A stretch of 64,000 bases of DNA from Laccaria trichodermophora (GCA_018417955.1 JACTVC010000001.1:4340001-4404000); one strand, 5' to 3'; counted from the stretch's first letter, positions 11,826 through 24,224 are shown. The notes: generated by a model not told the origin, from the sequence alone. Numbers and translations: made by a program.

Positions 11826-12170
11826 TGGGCAAAAAGATTGTCTGGTCAATTTTTGAACAAAGTTGGTGCTGTAACACAAGAACCAAACATTTTAAGAACC
11901 AAGCTCTGGTGCATGGAACATAGCTAAGGAGGTGTAGATTGTATGTACCAAGTCTGGGGATGAACAAATGAAAACTCAGGATAAGGCAGGGCATTTACTG
12001 TGACAACTTCAAAAATGGGATCTGACAAAATGGGAAATTCTGAATAACTGCAATGTATTGAAAGCAATTCACCATTTGAAGAAGAGATATTTTGAACACT
12101 GGATCTCCCTGCTATTGTCATAAGCCCTATAAAGTTTTTGAGATATAAAATTCTATAGTCTCCCAAAAAA
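11820..12170 (+). repeat. Left arm of a ~350-bp imperfect inverted repeat
   Basis: It pairs with 13060-13412. Shared blocks include ATTGTCTGGTCA, GTTGGTGCTGTAACACAAG and GAGATATTTTGAACACTGGA. The ~890-bp interval between the arms (12171-13059) has no recognised gene. It may be a non-autonomous element or a fold-back repeat. Confidence 0.7.
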
Positions 12171-13059
12171 GGTAAATTTGAATTGATTCCCCTCTTTGGA
12201 CATTTCCAGTTGCAAATATTGCCCAGGATTGATAGGAAAAGGTATCTATTGGCATAGTATTGTACAGATATATAACTGTTACCATTCCATGATCCAATCT
12301 GACCACATTCACAGGAATAAAGCATGCAAAGGCTAATTAATCTTCAACAAACTGTGAAAATCAAGAGACATATAGTCGATATGCTTCCCAGAAACCCTGC
12401 TTCCAAGGGGTAACAGCCAATATAGGTGTTCTGAAATGTCAGTGTTAAGTGCTTCTACCTATCTCTCAAGCTTTGGGCACAGATGTTTCTCAAATGGCCC
12501 ACAAAGCTCACTAAAGCATGACAGAGAGATTTCCAAATCACACCTAGAAAGGTCTGGGGGTCTCAGATCCTTGTATAAATAGAACCTCTGTTTATTTCTT
12601 TGGGATAGTGTTACTAGGCATGAGAAGTGCCTTGTGAAATATTTTCAGCCCCAATTCACCAAGAAAAATGTCAAGGATTGGTCCAGGATCACTGCTCTAT
12701 GCAAAATATACTTTTTTTGTGGACTTTTCAAGTTATTCCCAGTGCAAATTTATTTGCTATCATGCTATATCTCAAGCATTGCTTAAAAGACATCCTGAGT
12801 TTCCATGGATTAAATCAAAAGGATGGTAGCATTTTTTCTTCTTCCAGAAAAGAAGAACCAATGTTGTAGATACTTGTTTACTTCCAGAAAACTCTGAAAA
12901 TTAGCTTCTACAGATATCATGCAATGTTCATTTTGACATTTCTACATACCTTTTGCATTATACACACTACAGACATTGATGGGGAGTTATTTTACCTCAA
13001 TCCAACAAATATATTAGGTGAAAAATACATAAAATGGAGAATAAGTTAAATTTACCTTT

Positions 13060-13412
13060 TAGAGGAGGACATAAAATTTTCTAGCCCAGAGACATTATGA
13101 AGCTCATAACAATAGCAGGGACATCCAGTGTTCAAAATATCTCTCCCACAAGTTGTGAATTGCTTTCAGTAGATTGCAGCCATTCAGAATTTCCCACTTT
13201 GTTACATCCCATTTTTGGCACTTGTCACAGTCAATTTCCTGCCTTATCCTGAGTTTTCAATTGTTCATTATTAGACTTGGTATGTACAATCTACACCATT
13301 TGAGCTATGTCCCATACACCAGAGATTAGTTCTTAAAATGTTTGGTTCTTGTGTTACAGCACCAACTTTGTCCCAAAAATGACCAGACAATCTTTTTGCC
13401 CAGTTAGTGTAT
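13060..13412 (-). repeat. Right arm of the imperfect inverted repeat
   Basis: Reverse complement partner of 11820-12170, with scattered substitutions and small gaps along its whole length. Confidence 0.7.
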
Positions 13413-13675
13413 ATATCTCCTCAGAATTTGAACTGTGCAGTTTACCAAAAGCCTGCCCAACAAATCCTAGGCCAAACCCAGGGTGCCAATGCATGCTGCA
13501 GACCCCTAGCTAGAAGGCAGGGTTTATGACAAGGGATTACAGTGTTTTGCATTGCCGTTTGCACACCGGAATCATGAAAATTATGTTTGGTATTGTATGT
13601 TTGTCACATTTTGTCACACATCAGGATGACTTTGGGAATTTTGTATTTCTCAAACCCAACTTTTGTTGCGCCTCA

Positions 13676-13775
13676 GGTATTGGATGAGATGGACACGCGA
13701 ATCATCGTTTTCCATGATGAGCGGCATCTTTCACTGCAGGAGATTGCAAGCCTTGTTGGATGTTGGGTCCGGTAA
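13676..13775 (+). pseudogene. Possible transposase HTH relic
   Basis: The frame reads EMDTRIIVFHDERHLSLQEI followed by ASLVGC, which resembles the helix-turn-helix start of Tc1-type transposases (hydrophobic pattern, then EIA-x-hydrophobic-VGC). A donor-like GTAAGTGG follows. Nothing after it continues the domain. The match is short and could be chance. Confidence 0.2.
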
Positions 13776-13929
13776 GTGGTCTCTTACTTTCCGATTTGAG
13801 GGTCACGGTACAACACACACAAACACAATTTCCAAAACTCCTGGTGCAAATGGCAGTGCAAAGCACTGTAAGTGCAATAATGTGGGTGATTAGGGCAATG
13901 ACTACAGCCAGGGGTGCTCATGACTGCCT

Positions 13930-14035
13930 GCAACAACAACAACAACAACACCAACAACAACAACAACAATGATGGAAACGATAATGACAATGATGATGGC
14001 AACAACAACAACAACAACAACCACGCTGACGATGC
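13930..14035. repeat. CAA/CAACAACA microsatellite
   Basis: Two runs of CAACAACAACAA flank an AATGATGGAAACGATAATG segment. Long frames on the minus strand (Val/Ser/Leu runs) are artefacts of the triplet repeat. Confidence 0.85.
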
Positions 14036-14164
14036 ACAACAACCACGCAACATGACAGCCCACGAATGGGGATGAGCACCCACGAAAACGAGCACCGACG
14101 GACGTGAACGAGCACCCACGTGGCCAGGTAAGCACGCCACACCCGTACGAAGATGAGCACGAGG

Positions 14165-14395
14165 TCTTAGCAGTGCCCCCCCTATTCCTGCAGGAATCCG
14201 GTCATTCCGGTGGAATTCCGGTGGATTCCAGTGGAATGGAATTTAGCAGAAGGCCCTGCTAAATTGTTTATTCCAGTGTTTTCCATTCCAGTGGAATTCC
14301 GGTGGATTCCAGAATGCACACCGGAATGTTCCCCGGAATGGTCTTCCCCGGAATGGGCAGGAATAGCATTCCCCGGAATGGGCAGGAACTGCAAT
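14165..14395. repeat. Palindromic array, family 1 copy d (ATTCCGGTGGAATTCC units)
   Basis: The arm GCAGTGCCCCCCCTATTCC precedes repeats of GGAATTCCGGTGGATTCC and CCCCGGAATGGGCAGGAA. The unit core differs from copies a-c, but the layout is the same. Confidence 0.7.
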
Positions 14396-14462
14396 CTAGT
14401 TATTTTATTGTTTTGTTATGTATTATAGTTTGTTTATTTCCGATGGATAACAAATAATATCT

Positions 14463-15040
14463 GTTTGGCAATCATGCTCACCAAACACGACCACCCTCTT
14501 CCTCCCACCACCACCATGCTCGTCACCGCCGCCAAACACTTCCGTCACCACCACCGCTCATCGTGACCACCACGATCCCTGTCACTCAACACCATCCGCA
14601 TCCGTCGCCCACGCCCACCACAATCCACCATGTCCACATCTCCAAGCGCCACGTCACCAACTGCACACGATGAACGCGACGTGAGGGGGGGGGAGGGAGT
14701 TCCCATTGCCACGCAACGTGGCAACTAGACGACGAATGATGTTGTTCGTTCGTCGTTGTCACTTTCTAGTAAGTCAATCCCCCTCATCCCATCCCATTTT
14801 GAATGACACACACCACCATGCCCCCCAGATGACAACCTTAGCACCCGAAGACGAACACGAGCACCCACGAGGCTTCACCACCCACAAATTAGTACACGAC
14901 GCCCACAAATGAGAACCCCACGCCCACGAACAACACCCATCGCTCACCCAGTGCCAAATGCCCACGAAACAGCGCCGACCGCCCACCGCTCACGACGACA
15001 ACACCCACAGCCCACCCAACAACCACCCGTAAATGAATGC
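14463..15040. repeat. CA-rich low-complexity tract
   Basis: It starts GTTTGGCAATCATGCTCACC then CCAAACACGACC, a head also seen before the CA-rich tract at 28.2 kb. The body is CCACCACCAC, CACCGCC and CCCACGA repeats. Confidence 0.6.
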
Positions 15041-15580
15041 CCACCACCCATAACGCCCACCGCCCATTGCAAACGCCCACCGCCCATCGTAAATGCCCAT
15101 CACCCATCGCAAATGCCCATTGCCCATCGCAAACGCCCACCGCCCATCGCAAACGCCCACCGCCCATCGCAGACGCCCACCGCCCATCAACAACGCCCAC
15201 CGCCGCCCATCGCAAACGCCCATCGCAAACGCCTACCGCCACCCATCGCAAACGCCCACCGCCCATCAACAACGCCCACCGCCGCCCATTGCAAACGCCC
15301 ACCGCCCATCAACAACGCCCACCACCACCCATCGCAAATGCCCACCGCCCATCAACAACGCCCACCGCCGCCCATCGCAAACGCCTACCGCCACCCATCG
15401 CAAACGCCCACCGCCCATCAACAACGCCCACCGCCGCCCATTGCAAACGCCCACCGCCCATCAACAACGCCCACCACCACCCATCGCAAATGCCCACCGC
15501 CCATCAACAACGCCCACCGCCACCCATCGCAAACGCCCACCGCCCATCGCAGACGCCCACCGCCCAACGTCAACGCTTAC
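15040..15580. repeat. CGCCCACCGCCCATCGCAAA minisatellite (21-bp unit)
   Basis: Roughly 25 units of 21 bp (some with CATCAACAACGCC instead of CATCGCAAACGCC) run in tandem. Because 21 is divisible by three, all frames stay open on both strands; these frames are not genes. Confidence 0.9.
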
Positions 15581-15945
15581 TTTACAATTTTCGTGCATTT
15601 CCCTAGACTACCAATGAGGCATGCCTCTGTATTTCATTTTACAGTAAATTCCTGAACCCCAGAACACAATGAGACAGCAGGAATCCCACCTGCTGTCTTG
15701 TTTGTTTCCCTGGCTTACATCTCCTGTACATATGTAGAATCAAAATGAGGCGGCGTTTTCATGCTGCCTCTTTGAAATTTTGATTAATTACTGAAAATAG
15801 ACATCTGAAAGAAACCCTCAACCCTAGCTGTGTGTGTCTAAGTTCCCACGTCTTTCTTCCCTTCCCCCTTCATCTTGCTTCCTGTCCCCTTTGTTCTTGC
15901 AGTCCCACTTGGCTCTTATACCTTCTAATCTTGCTGTCTACTGCT

Positions 15946-17983
15946 ATGAGTGCAAGAGAACTTCGATCTTTACAAGCTGGGGTGAATTCTCCCCCCAAAC
16001 GAGGCCGGAAACGCCAATACTGAGGCAACAAACACCAAGCATGCCAAGGCCACCACCAAGAATGATGTTGAGGGGAGTGGTGAGGAAGAACCAGAGGCTG
16101 GAAAGGGCACCACAAAGGGAAAGAGCAGTGGTAAGAAGGGGAAAAAAGCAAGGTGAGTGGCCTGTTTTATACCAGTACTTGCATACTAACTATTCTATTC
16201 AGAATGACAGGTGCCCAGCGAGCTGCCAAAGACAAGGCTGAGAATGATAAGGGTGTCCCAGCCCAGCTGACACTGTGAGCTCTTTGATCTTTATTTGATT
16301 AGTTCTAATGTGATGTTGATAGGGTTGAGCGAGCTCTTGAAGCTGCTGGTACTTCTGTTGCACCCCCAAAGCGTACTGGCAAATTATCCACCCCTTCCTT
16401 CCTTCCTCCTGCTCCTACCCTTTCGAGCAGCCGTTCTCGTATCAATCGTGAGCCAGAAGTTACTGCTGGACATGAAGAAGTAAGTGGTGAGGAGAGTGAT
16501 GAGGAAGATGGAGATGAGGGAGATGAGGTTGATGAGGTTGAGGAGGTTGATGAGGGTAGTGATGGGAAAGATATCCGATTTGGCCCACCAAGAGGTCGTC
16601 ATCAGGCCAAGTCTGGTTCTGGTCATGAGGAGCCCTTGGCCATGGGTAATATTTTATTTTATGTTTCAATCTTTTATTTATTCTTTTCATAGATATTGAT
16701 CTCTCCAATTTGGCACCTTCTGAGACAGAAGTCCCTGCTAATGGGTCTTCCCGTTCTACTGGGGGTATTTTGCGTGGGCGTGCCGTTGGAAATTCGTTCA
16801 ATATAGGTGACTCCATTTATGATGTGCCACAAGAGGTCAGACCCCTTTCTAATGGTCGCATTAACATCACAATCACCCAACAACCTCCTTCTGATGTTGT
16901 TATCGACAATGCCACGTCACATCTAAATGTCAAGTCCCCCTGTTTTGAGACATTGGGCCCACTTCTGAAAAAGGTGGCCAAGAGCTATTCTCCTGTTCGC
17001 AGTAAGTGTTTGACTATATATAAATATATAAAGTTTAATAAAGCTTCATCTCAGATCACAATTATCGTGTCTATATTTTGGATAAGAAGCAGTGGTCCAT
17101 CATGGGCCGTTACAATGTAGTAGTTGAGGATGATGAGGATGCTATTTGGGAGGAGGATGATATTGGTAAAGTTACACATATTCTTCTGGTATGTTTTATT
17201 GGCTATTCTTGGTTTAAATTTTATTTAAATTATGTCTAGGAAAATGACCATGAGCAAATGGTCGCTTCTGCGATTCCACCATCATTTCATCAGCGCTCTG
17301 TCTCTCTAGGCTCTCATTCAGGATCTGTTCCTCGCTCTTCGTCTGTTGCTCCTGATTCTCGTGGACAGTCTCGGGCATCATCTATTAGTAGATCTGAGGT
17401 GACTGGTCCTTCAAAGCTTTCTAGTGCCAACAAAGCACTTCTGTTAGAATATCTTGGGATTGACAGAGATCTTGCTTCTCTGGATAAGGCTGGGTTACAG
17501 TCAGCCTATCAGAAGTTTAAGGCTATCATCAATGCTACACCTAAAGTTATGGGCTTGAGCAAGGATGCTGAGTGGAAGTCACAGTTTGATGATGGAGCTG
17601 CCTGGGTTCCCAACATTGTCGACTTTATCCATATCTTTATCGCTAAGACTCAGTTCTACCAAGTCTGGAAGCCTACATTCCTAAGAGCAGAGGAATATCC
17701 AGATATGCGAGACTGGCTTAATGAGGAGGAGGATTGCCTTGCTACTGAGGATTTGTGGGACTTAAGGAACAGTCGAGTGCTGAGCTTTCCTGATTTGAAG
17801 AAATGGCTTGACAAAAAAGATCGTGAGGGAGAGTTGAAGAAGCGTGGTGATTTGAAGGGGAAGAGAAAAGCTCCAGACAGTCCCAAGAAGAATCGTGATA
17901 AAGATAAACATGTGGAGCAGAGAAAGCACAAGAAGTTGAAGCAGGCAAGGGTTAGGGATTTGGATGAGGAAGCTTCTGAGTAA
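15946..17983 (+). CDS. Acidic/basic low-complexity protein paired with CxC5 gene (orfA, copy 1)
   Basis: I do not recognise this family. A multi-exon gene can be read from MSARELRSLQAGV at 15946 to EEASE at 17983, with introns such as GTGAGTGG-TTCAG, GTGAGCTC-GATAG, GTAATATT-CATAG, GTAAGTGT-CTCAG and GTATGTTT-TCTAG. The first part is Lys/Glu-rich, then a very acidic stretch (EESDEEDGDEGDEVDEVEE), then Ser-rich sequence. The last ~130 residues look globular (YQVWKPTF, WLNEEEDC) and end in a Lys-rich tail. A diverged homologue lies at 23721-24187 next to the second CxC5 gene, so the two genes travel as a unit. In exon 1 the frame must change near a run of six C (15989-15994): a frameshift mutation or assembly error. 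Role is unknown; DNA binding is a guess. Confidence 0.55.
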
Positions 17984-18088
17984 GTAGGACTTGTGACTTT
18001 TTTCCTTTTTTTTCATTTCAGAATATGCATGGGACATGAATAAGCTGATTTGTACAGTAGTTTTACTTTTTTCTTCAGATCAACTTTG

Positions 18089-20441
18089 ATGTTTGTTACA
18101 ATGGCGATATCTCTTGTATGCCAGCACTGGATTCTTGCCTGGTTCTTTACCTGGTCTTGTCTTGTTTCACCTACATATGCTACCCCTCTAGTGCAGCGTC
18201 CCTTCCCAAATATCCCATTCAGCACTTTTAGTGATGCCATACAATCAATATTTGGGTCCAATGTTTCTTTGGCTACTGTTCTTGCAGTTTCATACACCTT
18301 ATTTGAAAATCCAGATCTGTTGAATCTTCATTTTCGTCAACAACAGCAGATATATGGTGATGAATACAAAGTCCAAGTTACAGGATGGATAACTGCACTA
18401 AGCACTGCACTAATGGACAAACTTGGAAATAAGAGAACTGAAACTTTATTCTCTGAGAATGAACTTGCACGAGAGCCAGATCAAAAGACAAAGGTTTCCC
18501 TTCTTGCTGGAAAGCTTGACAAGCTAGCTGGGTGTTTGAAACTGTCAACATTTGATGAGGAGGGAAATTATAAAGGAAAATTACTCCCTCTGTCACATAG
18601 CAAGATTGAACCAGCTTATATCATTTGTCCAGCTTCATTTGCATGTCAAACCCTAGACTGTAGTCCAAGATCATTGCGTCAATCCACCAAGGCTTCTGAC
18701 ATACCATTGGTAACTTTGATCAAAGGGCAGACAGTATATCAACATGTACCTGTGCTCACTGGAAAGTGTCAAAGCTGTAAAACATTGTATACAGCTGATC
18801 ATGAAAGATTTGAAGATACATCAACTGTTCAAAATACTTTAAAACGAGTCTATATCAACTCAGCCAAATACTTGAAAATTGGCCAATTAATCTGGGCAGA
18901 TCGTCTATTTGCAACAGCAGTCATAAATGCTATGTATAACTTTCATGGTTCAGCATCTGCATTTGCAGAGTACTGGAATAATACACATGGAACCAAAGAA
19001 CTTTCAATTACTCGTGCTCATGTCTGGCAAGCATTTGTTCAACAATCTGTTCGTACAATTGCTGAGGAATCTGGAATTGATGCTGAATTTGATGATGGTT
19101 TGAACATCAAAGAAGTTACTACTCAGGCATTTTCACTTTTGGGAGAAGATGGAATTATTAGAGCTTCTGAGAAACATGCATGTGATGAATGCACTCAAAA
19201 ACACAGAGAGACTAGTGATGCAGTTTTCAATAATCCAGCAGCTGTTGTTGGTGTTGATGCCACAGATGATGATATTCCTGCCTTGGAAGGAGCACCTGAA
19301 GGAATGGACATTGATGCACCTCAGGTCCCCTCCGATGATGAGATGGATACTGATGATATCCCAAATATAAGAATGGTTGTTCTTGATGGTATAGTTATGG
19401 GTCCTCAGGTAAATAATTTTAGATTCTTTCTGCTGAGTTCATTTTTTTACAACTTTTTTTTAGCACTGTGCATATGACAATTGCACTAATGATCTCTCCA
19501 ATGCACGTGGTGGATCACTGTGTGATATACACCACTTAGCTCTTGGTTCTCAATGCTTGGTTCGTGGTTGTAATAACAGAAGAGTAGAAAGGACACTTGC
19601 ATGTCAACAGCACCAACCAGAGTGGCGTAAACATGCAAAGCACAGCAAACGTCACAATCAAGCTGGGGTCCGCCGGATGTTACAACGCCCTGGTGAGAGT
19701 AATCCTTGGGAACCAAATCGCAGAGGACCAAATCCCCAACAACATGATGCTCCAAATGCAGAACCACAAGAAGCCCCCAATTACTTCCGTGCAGGTAGAT
19801 TCTATTGTGTTGAAACTATCTGTGCACCTTGTGGTGTTGTTATTGCTTGGACAAAGTTTGATAAATCAGAATCACCAACGAATATTTTAAACTTCCTAGG
19901 AAAAGTTTATCCAACAGAAGAATCAAGACCTGATTATATTTGTATTGATAAAGGCTGTCAAGTGTTTGCAACTGCAGTAGCAAATGGAAGTTGGGATATT
20001 TGGAAAAAAACTACTCGATTTATTGTGGATGCCTACCACTATATCAATCATCGGGTGTTAGATTTTCTATGCCGAAAATATTGTAATCCCTCACCTGGAG
20101 ATGGATCTGCTCCAAACCTTGTAGTCATGGCATATGATAAGAATGGTAAAGCATATTTGAAGCGAGCATTCAATACACAGGTATTTATTACTTTATTTTG
20201 ATTCAATCTCACCTCAACACTATATTTCATTTAGGTTTGCGAACAACTTAATGCATGGCTTGGTGGATATCAATCAATTCTCAAACGTATGACACCTGGA
20301 AATTTCAACTGGTTTTTACACACCATGCTGTTCTATCACACAAAGTATGTCCTCCACAAACAAGAGATGAAGAAATCAGATGAAGATGAGGAGGAAAACT
20401 TAGGTTTAGATGAAGAAGCTCAAGATGATGAGGACAACTAA
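18089..20441 (+). CDS. CxC5/CxC6 cysteine-cluster protein with DDE-like transposase core, copy 1
   Basis: Three exons (18089-19408, 19464-20180, 20235-20441) give about 747 residues without a stop. It opens with a hydrophobic segment. The first Cys cluster spans ~180-245 (IICPASFACQTLDC, then TGKCQSCKTLYTADHERF), matching the CxC5 type associated with KDZ transposons. After the first intron comes a CxC6-like cluster (HCAYDNC, RGCNNRR, ACQQH; ~441-490). The C-terminal third (FYCVETICAPCGVV onward) has acidic residues in YICIDKGC (~600), DAYHYINH (~629) and CEQLNAWLGG (~682), the order and spacing of an RNase H-fold DDE enzyme; that assignment is inference. The C-terminus is acidic. This is the more intact of two copies and could encode a working transposase. 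Confidence 0.8.
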
Positions 20442-20449
20442 ATAGTAGT

Positions 20450-20590
20450 GAAGAGAAAGAGGTGTGCAGAAGTGTATATTAGTGTAAATGTATAGTTAAC
20501 TGAATAGTAGTAAAGAGAAGTAATCAGAAGTATATTAGTTAGCTGAATAGTAGTAAAGAGAAGTATGCAGAAGTGTATATTACTGTAATT
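20450..20590. repeat. GAATAGTAGTAAAGAGAAGT tandem repeat
   Basis: Three diverged units of about 43-60 bp share AGTAGTAAAGAGAAGT and CAGAAGTGTATATTA. The motif GAGAAGTATGCAGAAGTG recurs beside the array at 29.7 kb. Confidence 0.65.
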
Positions 20591-20634
20591 TAACATATAC
20601 TTGCATTTAAATAGAGGTTTTATACCTTATTCTT

Positions 20635-20745
20635 CTCATATCCTGTCCCATTCCAGTGGAATTCCCCTGGAATCCACAGGAATTCCACAGGAATTCCACT
20701 GGAATGACTAGATTCCTGCAGGAATAGGTGGGGCACTGTAAAGTA
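20635..20745. repeat. Palindromic array, family 1 copy e
   Basis: Units are of the form ATTCCAGTGGAATTCC and CACAGGAATTCC. The right arm reads GGTGGGGCACTGTAAAGTAC, the same arm as at 29.8 kb. Confidence 0.7.
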
Positions 20746-20827
20746 CTGATGAGCACCCATGCACGAAGACGACCATGCCTGCACGAAGACGTCGGCTCAT
20801 GTGGATAGACATGGGCAACGATGATCC

Positions 20828-21115
20828 CAGGTGAGCTCCCCCCTCCCTCCATCACTCCACACCACCACCCCCTCCATTATTCCACACATCACTCCCTCTA
20901 TTACTCCCTTCCATCTATTGCTCCCCATCCCTCTGTTGCTCTCCCTCCCATTTCTCCCCCCCTTCATCACTCCCCCTCCTATTGCTCCCCTTCCATCCAT
21001 TCCCACCCCTCCCTTCATCACTCCCTCTCCCCTCCATCACTCCCTACCCCTCCCCCCCTTCACTTTCTACTACACCCTCCCCCCTCCATCACTTCCCCTG
21101 TCTTCCCCCTCCCTT
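20828..21115. repeat. CCCTCCATCACTCC low-complexity tract
   Basis: A C/T-rich run of CTCCATCACTCC and CATTGCTCCCC units. All open frames here are Pro/Ser/His-rich artefacts. Confidence 0.8.
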
Positions 21116-21179
21116 AAATATTGAAAGTAGTAAAAATAAATTGTGTAGTCTATCCAATACATTTTAATTCTAAATTATT

Positions 21180-21290
21180 CCATAAAGTCATTCCATGTGG
21201 AATCCATCCCCCAAAAGTATGGAATCCATCCCCCCTTCCATGGAATCCATCCCCCCCTTCCAGTACTTCTCTCTCCCCCACAGGTTCTGA
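21180..21290. repeat. Palindromic array, family 1 copy f (short)
   Basis: CATTCCATGTGGAATCCATC and CCATGGAATCCATCCCCCC units precede the arm CCAGTACTTCTCTCTCCCCC. Confidence 0.55.
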
Positions 21291-21463
21291 TCAGATTTTA
21301 TACAAATCAGGATGGATTGCAACTATCTTGATGTTTTTTTTTCTGATCAGAGTTTCTACTAACAGGATGGATTTCAACTTGTTGCAAGACAACTGCTATT
21401 TTTTTTGTCACATAATATTCTCTTCTGGAACTATTTTATACTGATTAGATAACCTCAAAATAC

Positions 21464-23665
21464 CTAGTCCTCAAATTCAACACCATCATCATCTTCACTC
21501 TCTTCATCAACCTCTCTGTTTTCTGCCCTTCTTTGTTTTATGTCCTGTTTTTTGAGAACAAACACTGAGTGGTAGAACAGCATAGAATGTAAAAACCAAT
21601 CAAAGTTGGCTGGAGTCATGCATTTTTAAATTGATTCAAAACCACCAAGCCATGAGTTTAACTGTTCACAAGCCTATCACTTGAATTAAACAAAGATTAT
21701 TATATGGCATTAATAAAAACATACCTGTGTGTTGAATGCTCATTGAAAGCAGTCATTTCCAAATTTATCAACTGCAGGAATTACAAGATTTGGTGCTGAT
21801 CCATCAGTTGGTGCAGGATTGCACCAAGTACGACAAAGTTCATCAGTTGCCTTGTGGGTGGTATAATGATAGGAATCCACTAGAAAACGAGATGTCTCAA
21901 ATTCAAGTTGTCCAGAGGCCTGAATATGTCTGAGCACAACACAAGCTTTATCAATGCAGATATAAGCAGGGCGAGGAACTCCTGAGGAGTACATTGAGTT
22001 GAGAAAAGCAACAATGTTGGTAGGAGATTCAGATCGAGCAAACTTTGCCCAACCAATAACTGTTCCACATGGTGCACATAATGTTTCAACACAGTAAAAG
22101 CAATTTGGACTAAAGTAGTTTTTCACAATCTGATCTGCAAGAGGTGGACCATCATGTGAATGCTGACCATGTTGGATTGGGTTTGGAAGCCAAGGTAGGT
22201 TTTCTCCAGGTCGCCGAAGCATTCTACAAACACCAGCTAAAGCACTAGGGCTACAACTCTGAATATGCTTCTGCCATTCATGTCAGTGTTGTTGGCAAGC
22301 CATAGTCAAAGGAACTCTATCTTGGTTGCAACCAATAATCCGGCACTGATTTCCATACTCATGTTCATGAATAGCACAAAATGCCCCACCTCTTGCATTG
22401 AGAAGTTCATTTTCACAATTCTGATATGCACAGTGAGTTGGACCCATAACAATCCCATCAACAACATGCATTGTGATGAATCCTTGCCCAACATCCATGT
22501 CATTAGGATCATTAGATGATCTGAAAGGATGGGTACATTCAGAACATGCATGTCCTTGAGATGCACTAATGACTCCTTGTTGTCCCAACAGACTGAAAGC
22601 TGCATGTGTTACAGCACCGATTGGTGAAGACTCACTAAGAGTTAAATTGTGATTCTGATTAGCAGCAATAACCCTAGTGGACTCCTGAATGAAAGTTTGC
22701 CAGATGTGTTTGTGAGATAAAGATGCCATATGATCCAAATTAACTTCACCAAAGGCATTATTCCAGTAATCGGTATAGGCAGCAGCAGATGCATGGAAGC
22801 TATACATGCCACTAACCACAGCATTTCCAAAGGTGCAGTCAACCCATGTTGACTGGCCAATCTTCATGTATTTTGCTGAGTTCAAGTACTGCACTTTTTT
22901 GTTGGCTGATATCTGATCAATGCCTTTACGATCTGCATAGTACTTGGTGTTGCAATGAGTGCAAAGTCCAGATAGAACATAAACCTTCTTGTAAATTGTG
23001 GTTCCTTTGATGAGAGTAACCTGTGGAATATCTTGAGTTCTGGTATCTTGTTGTAAAGCCCAGTGGTTACAATGTGGTTCATTACACTCCATGATGGATG
23101 GGCAGATGATATGAATAGCTGCAATTTTCTGATGTGAAACTGTCATCAGTTTGTGCTTCACTCTTGTTGATGATTTAGAATAAACAGGAACAAGCTCCAA
23201 AACTTCAGCCATAAGATCCAATTTTGATGCAATAGGATCTGTCACAGTATCAACATTCCAATCTTTTGACAGAGTGTTGTGCTTGAAAAGTGTTTTGGTG
23301 TCTTTGCCCAATTGCTCTGTTAGAGCTAGGGATAGTGCTTTAATCCAGCCAGAAGTGCTTTGCTTGTTTTCTCCTCGAAGCAGAGATGTTTTCTGGCAGC
23401 TATGCAAATTAAGAAGATCTGGGTTTTCTGTTAAGCTAAAAAGCACTAAAAGAACTGTTGCCAAAGATACACAAGAACTAAAGTGTTGGGATATGAAGTC
23501 ATTGAAGACTTTAAATGTAATATCAGGAAAAGGCTGATTTTCTGAAGATGCAACAACAGTTGGCAGATTTAGCAGAATAATCATGCAAAATCCCAAGCTA
23601 GAAGTCAGAATAGACCAAGTCCAGGCTAGAATAGTCCAAACAAATTCTAGAAGCATACTACCCAT
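21464..23665 (-). pseudogene. CxC5/CxC6 transposase-like protein, copy 2 (three in-frame stops)
   Basis: This is a diverged homologue of 18089-20441 in the opposite orientation. It starts MGSMLLEFVWTIL at 23665 and keeps the same Cys clusters (IICPSIMECNEPHC, LSGLCTHCNTKYYADR; then HCAYQNC, IGCNQDR, ACQQH) and the core (YICIDKAC, DSYHYTTHK, ACEQLNSWLGG). One exon covers 23665-21725, so the intron found between MGPQ and HCAY in copy 1 is absent here; the second intron (21724-21674) is kept. Stops lie in frame at TGA 22285-22283, TGA 21742-21740 (copy 1 has CGA, Arg) and TAA 21628-21626. The last exon ends at 21464. Confidence 0.85.
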
Positions 23666-23720
23666 ATTACAAGATGTCAGATTCCAAAATACATTGCAGC
23701 ATATTTACATTAACCTACTT

Positions 23721-24224
23721 TCACTTATGTGACTTAGATCTAGACCCAGAAGACTTTTCCTTTGACTGTCCAGTAGATTTCCCTTTCTTTGAACTCCCCC
23801 CTTCTTCATCATCTGAATCATCCTTCTTACTCTTCTGCTTCCATTCCTTTTCACACCCTTTGGTTTTTTCCTTCTCCAGCTTCTTCTTCTGTGTCCCTTT
23901 TGGATCCCTTAATGTTCCCTGCTTCTTCCAAAGCACCAAGTCAACAAAGGTATACTGAGACTTGGCTATGCCCCACACATCCTCATCTGTTGGTTCAACC
24001 TCATCATCTCCACATTCCAACCACTTCTGCATCTTTGGAAACTGTGAGATATCCTGCATTCCCTTAACTGTATGGGAGTTCCACATCCCATGACGTCCAA
24101 AGAGATTAATCAACTCAGTTTTCAGAAACTGGGGATAGGGCCATTGATGCTTTTTAGTAAGGTGCTGAATCTGATCCCAAGCTGATTCAGGGCATTCAGC
24201 AGGTGCGCTATTGAACCATAACAA
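23721..24224 (-). pseudogene. orfA copy 2, 5'-truncated
   Basis: Minus-strand frame with WNSHTVKGMQDISQFPKMQK, EDVWGIAKSQYTFVDLV and a Ser/Lys-rich tail (KKDDSDDEEGGSSKKGKSTG), a distant match to the last 150 residues of the 15.9-18.0 kb gene. It ends 55 bp before the start of CxC5 copy 2, the same order as copy 1. Upstream sequence is lost: from about 24188 the sequence is the end of a GGGCCC-array repeat, which also occurs at 30.4 kb. Confidence 0.6.

Noticed and set aside
13676..13775. A working transposase gene
   Set aside because: Only about 30 residues resemble a helix-turn-helix and no catalytic part follows.
14889..15655. Pro/His/Ala-rich frames up to 248 codons
   Set aside because: The 21-bp tandem unit keeps every frame open; no start context, intron or domain.
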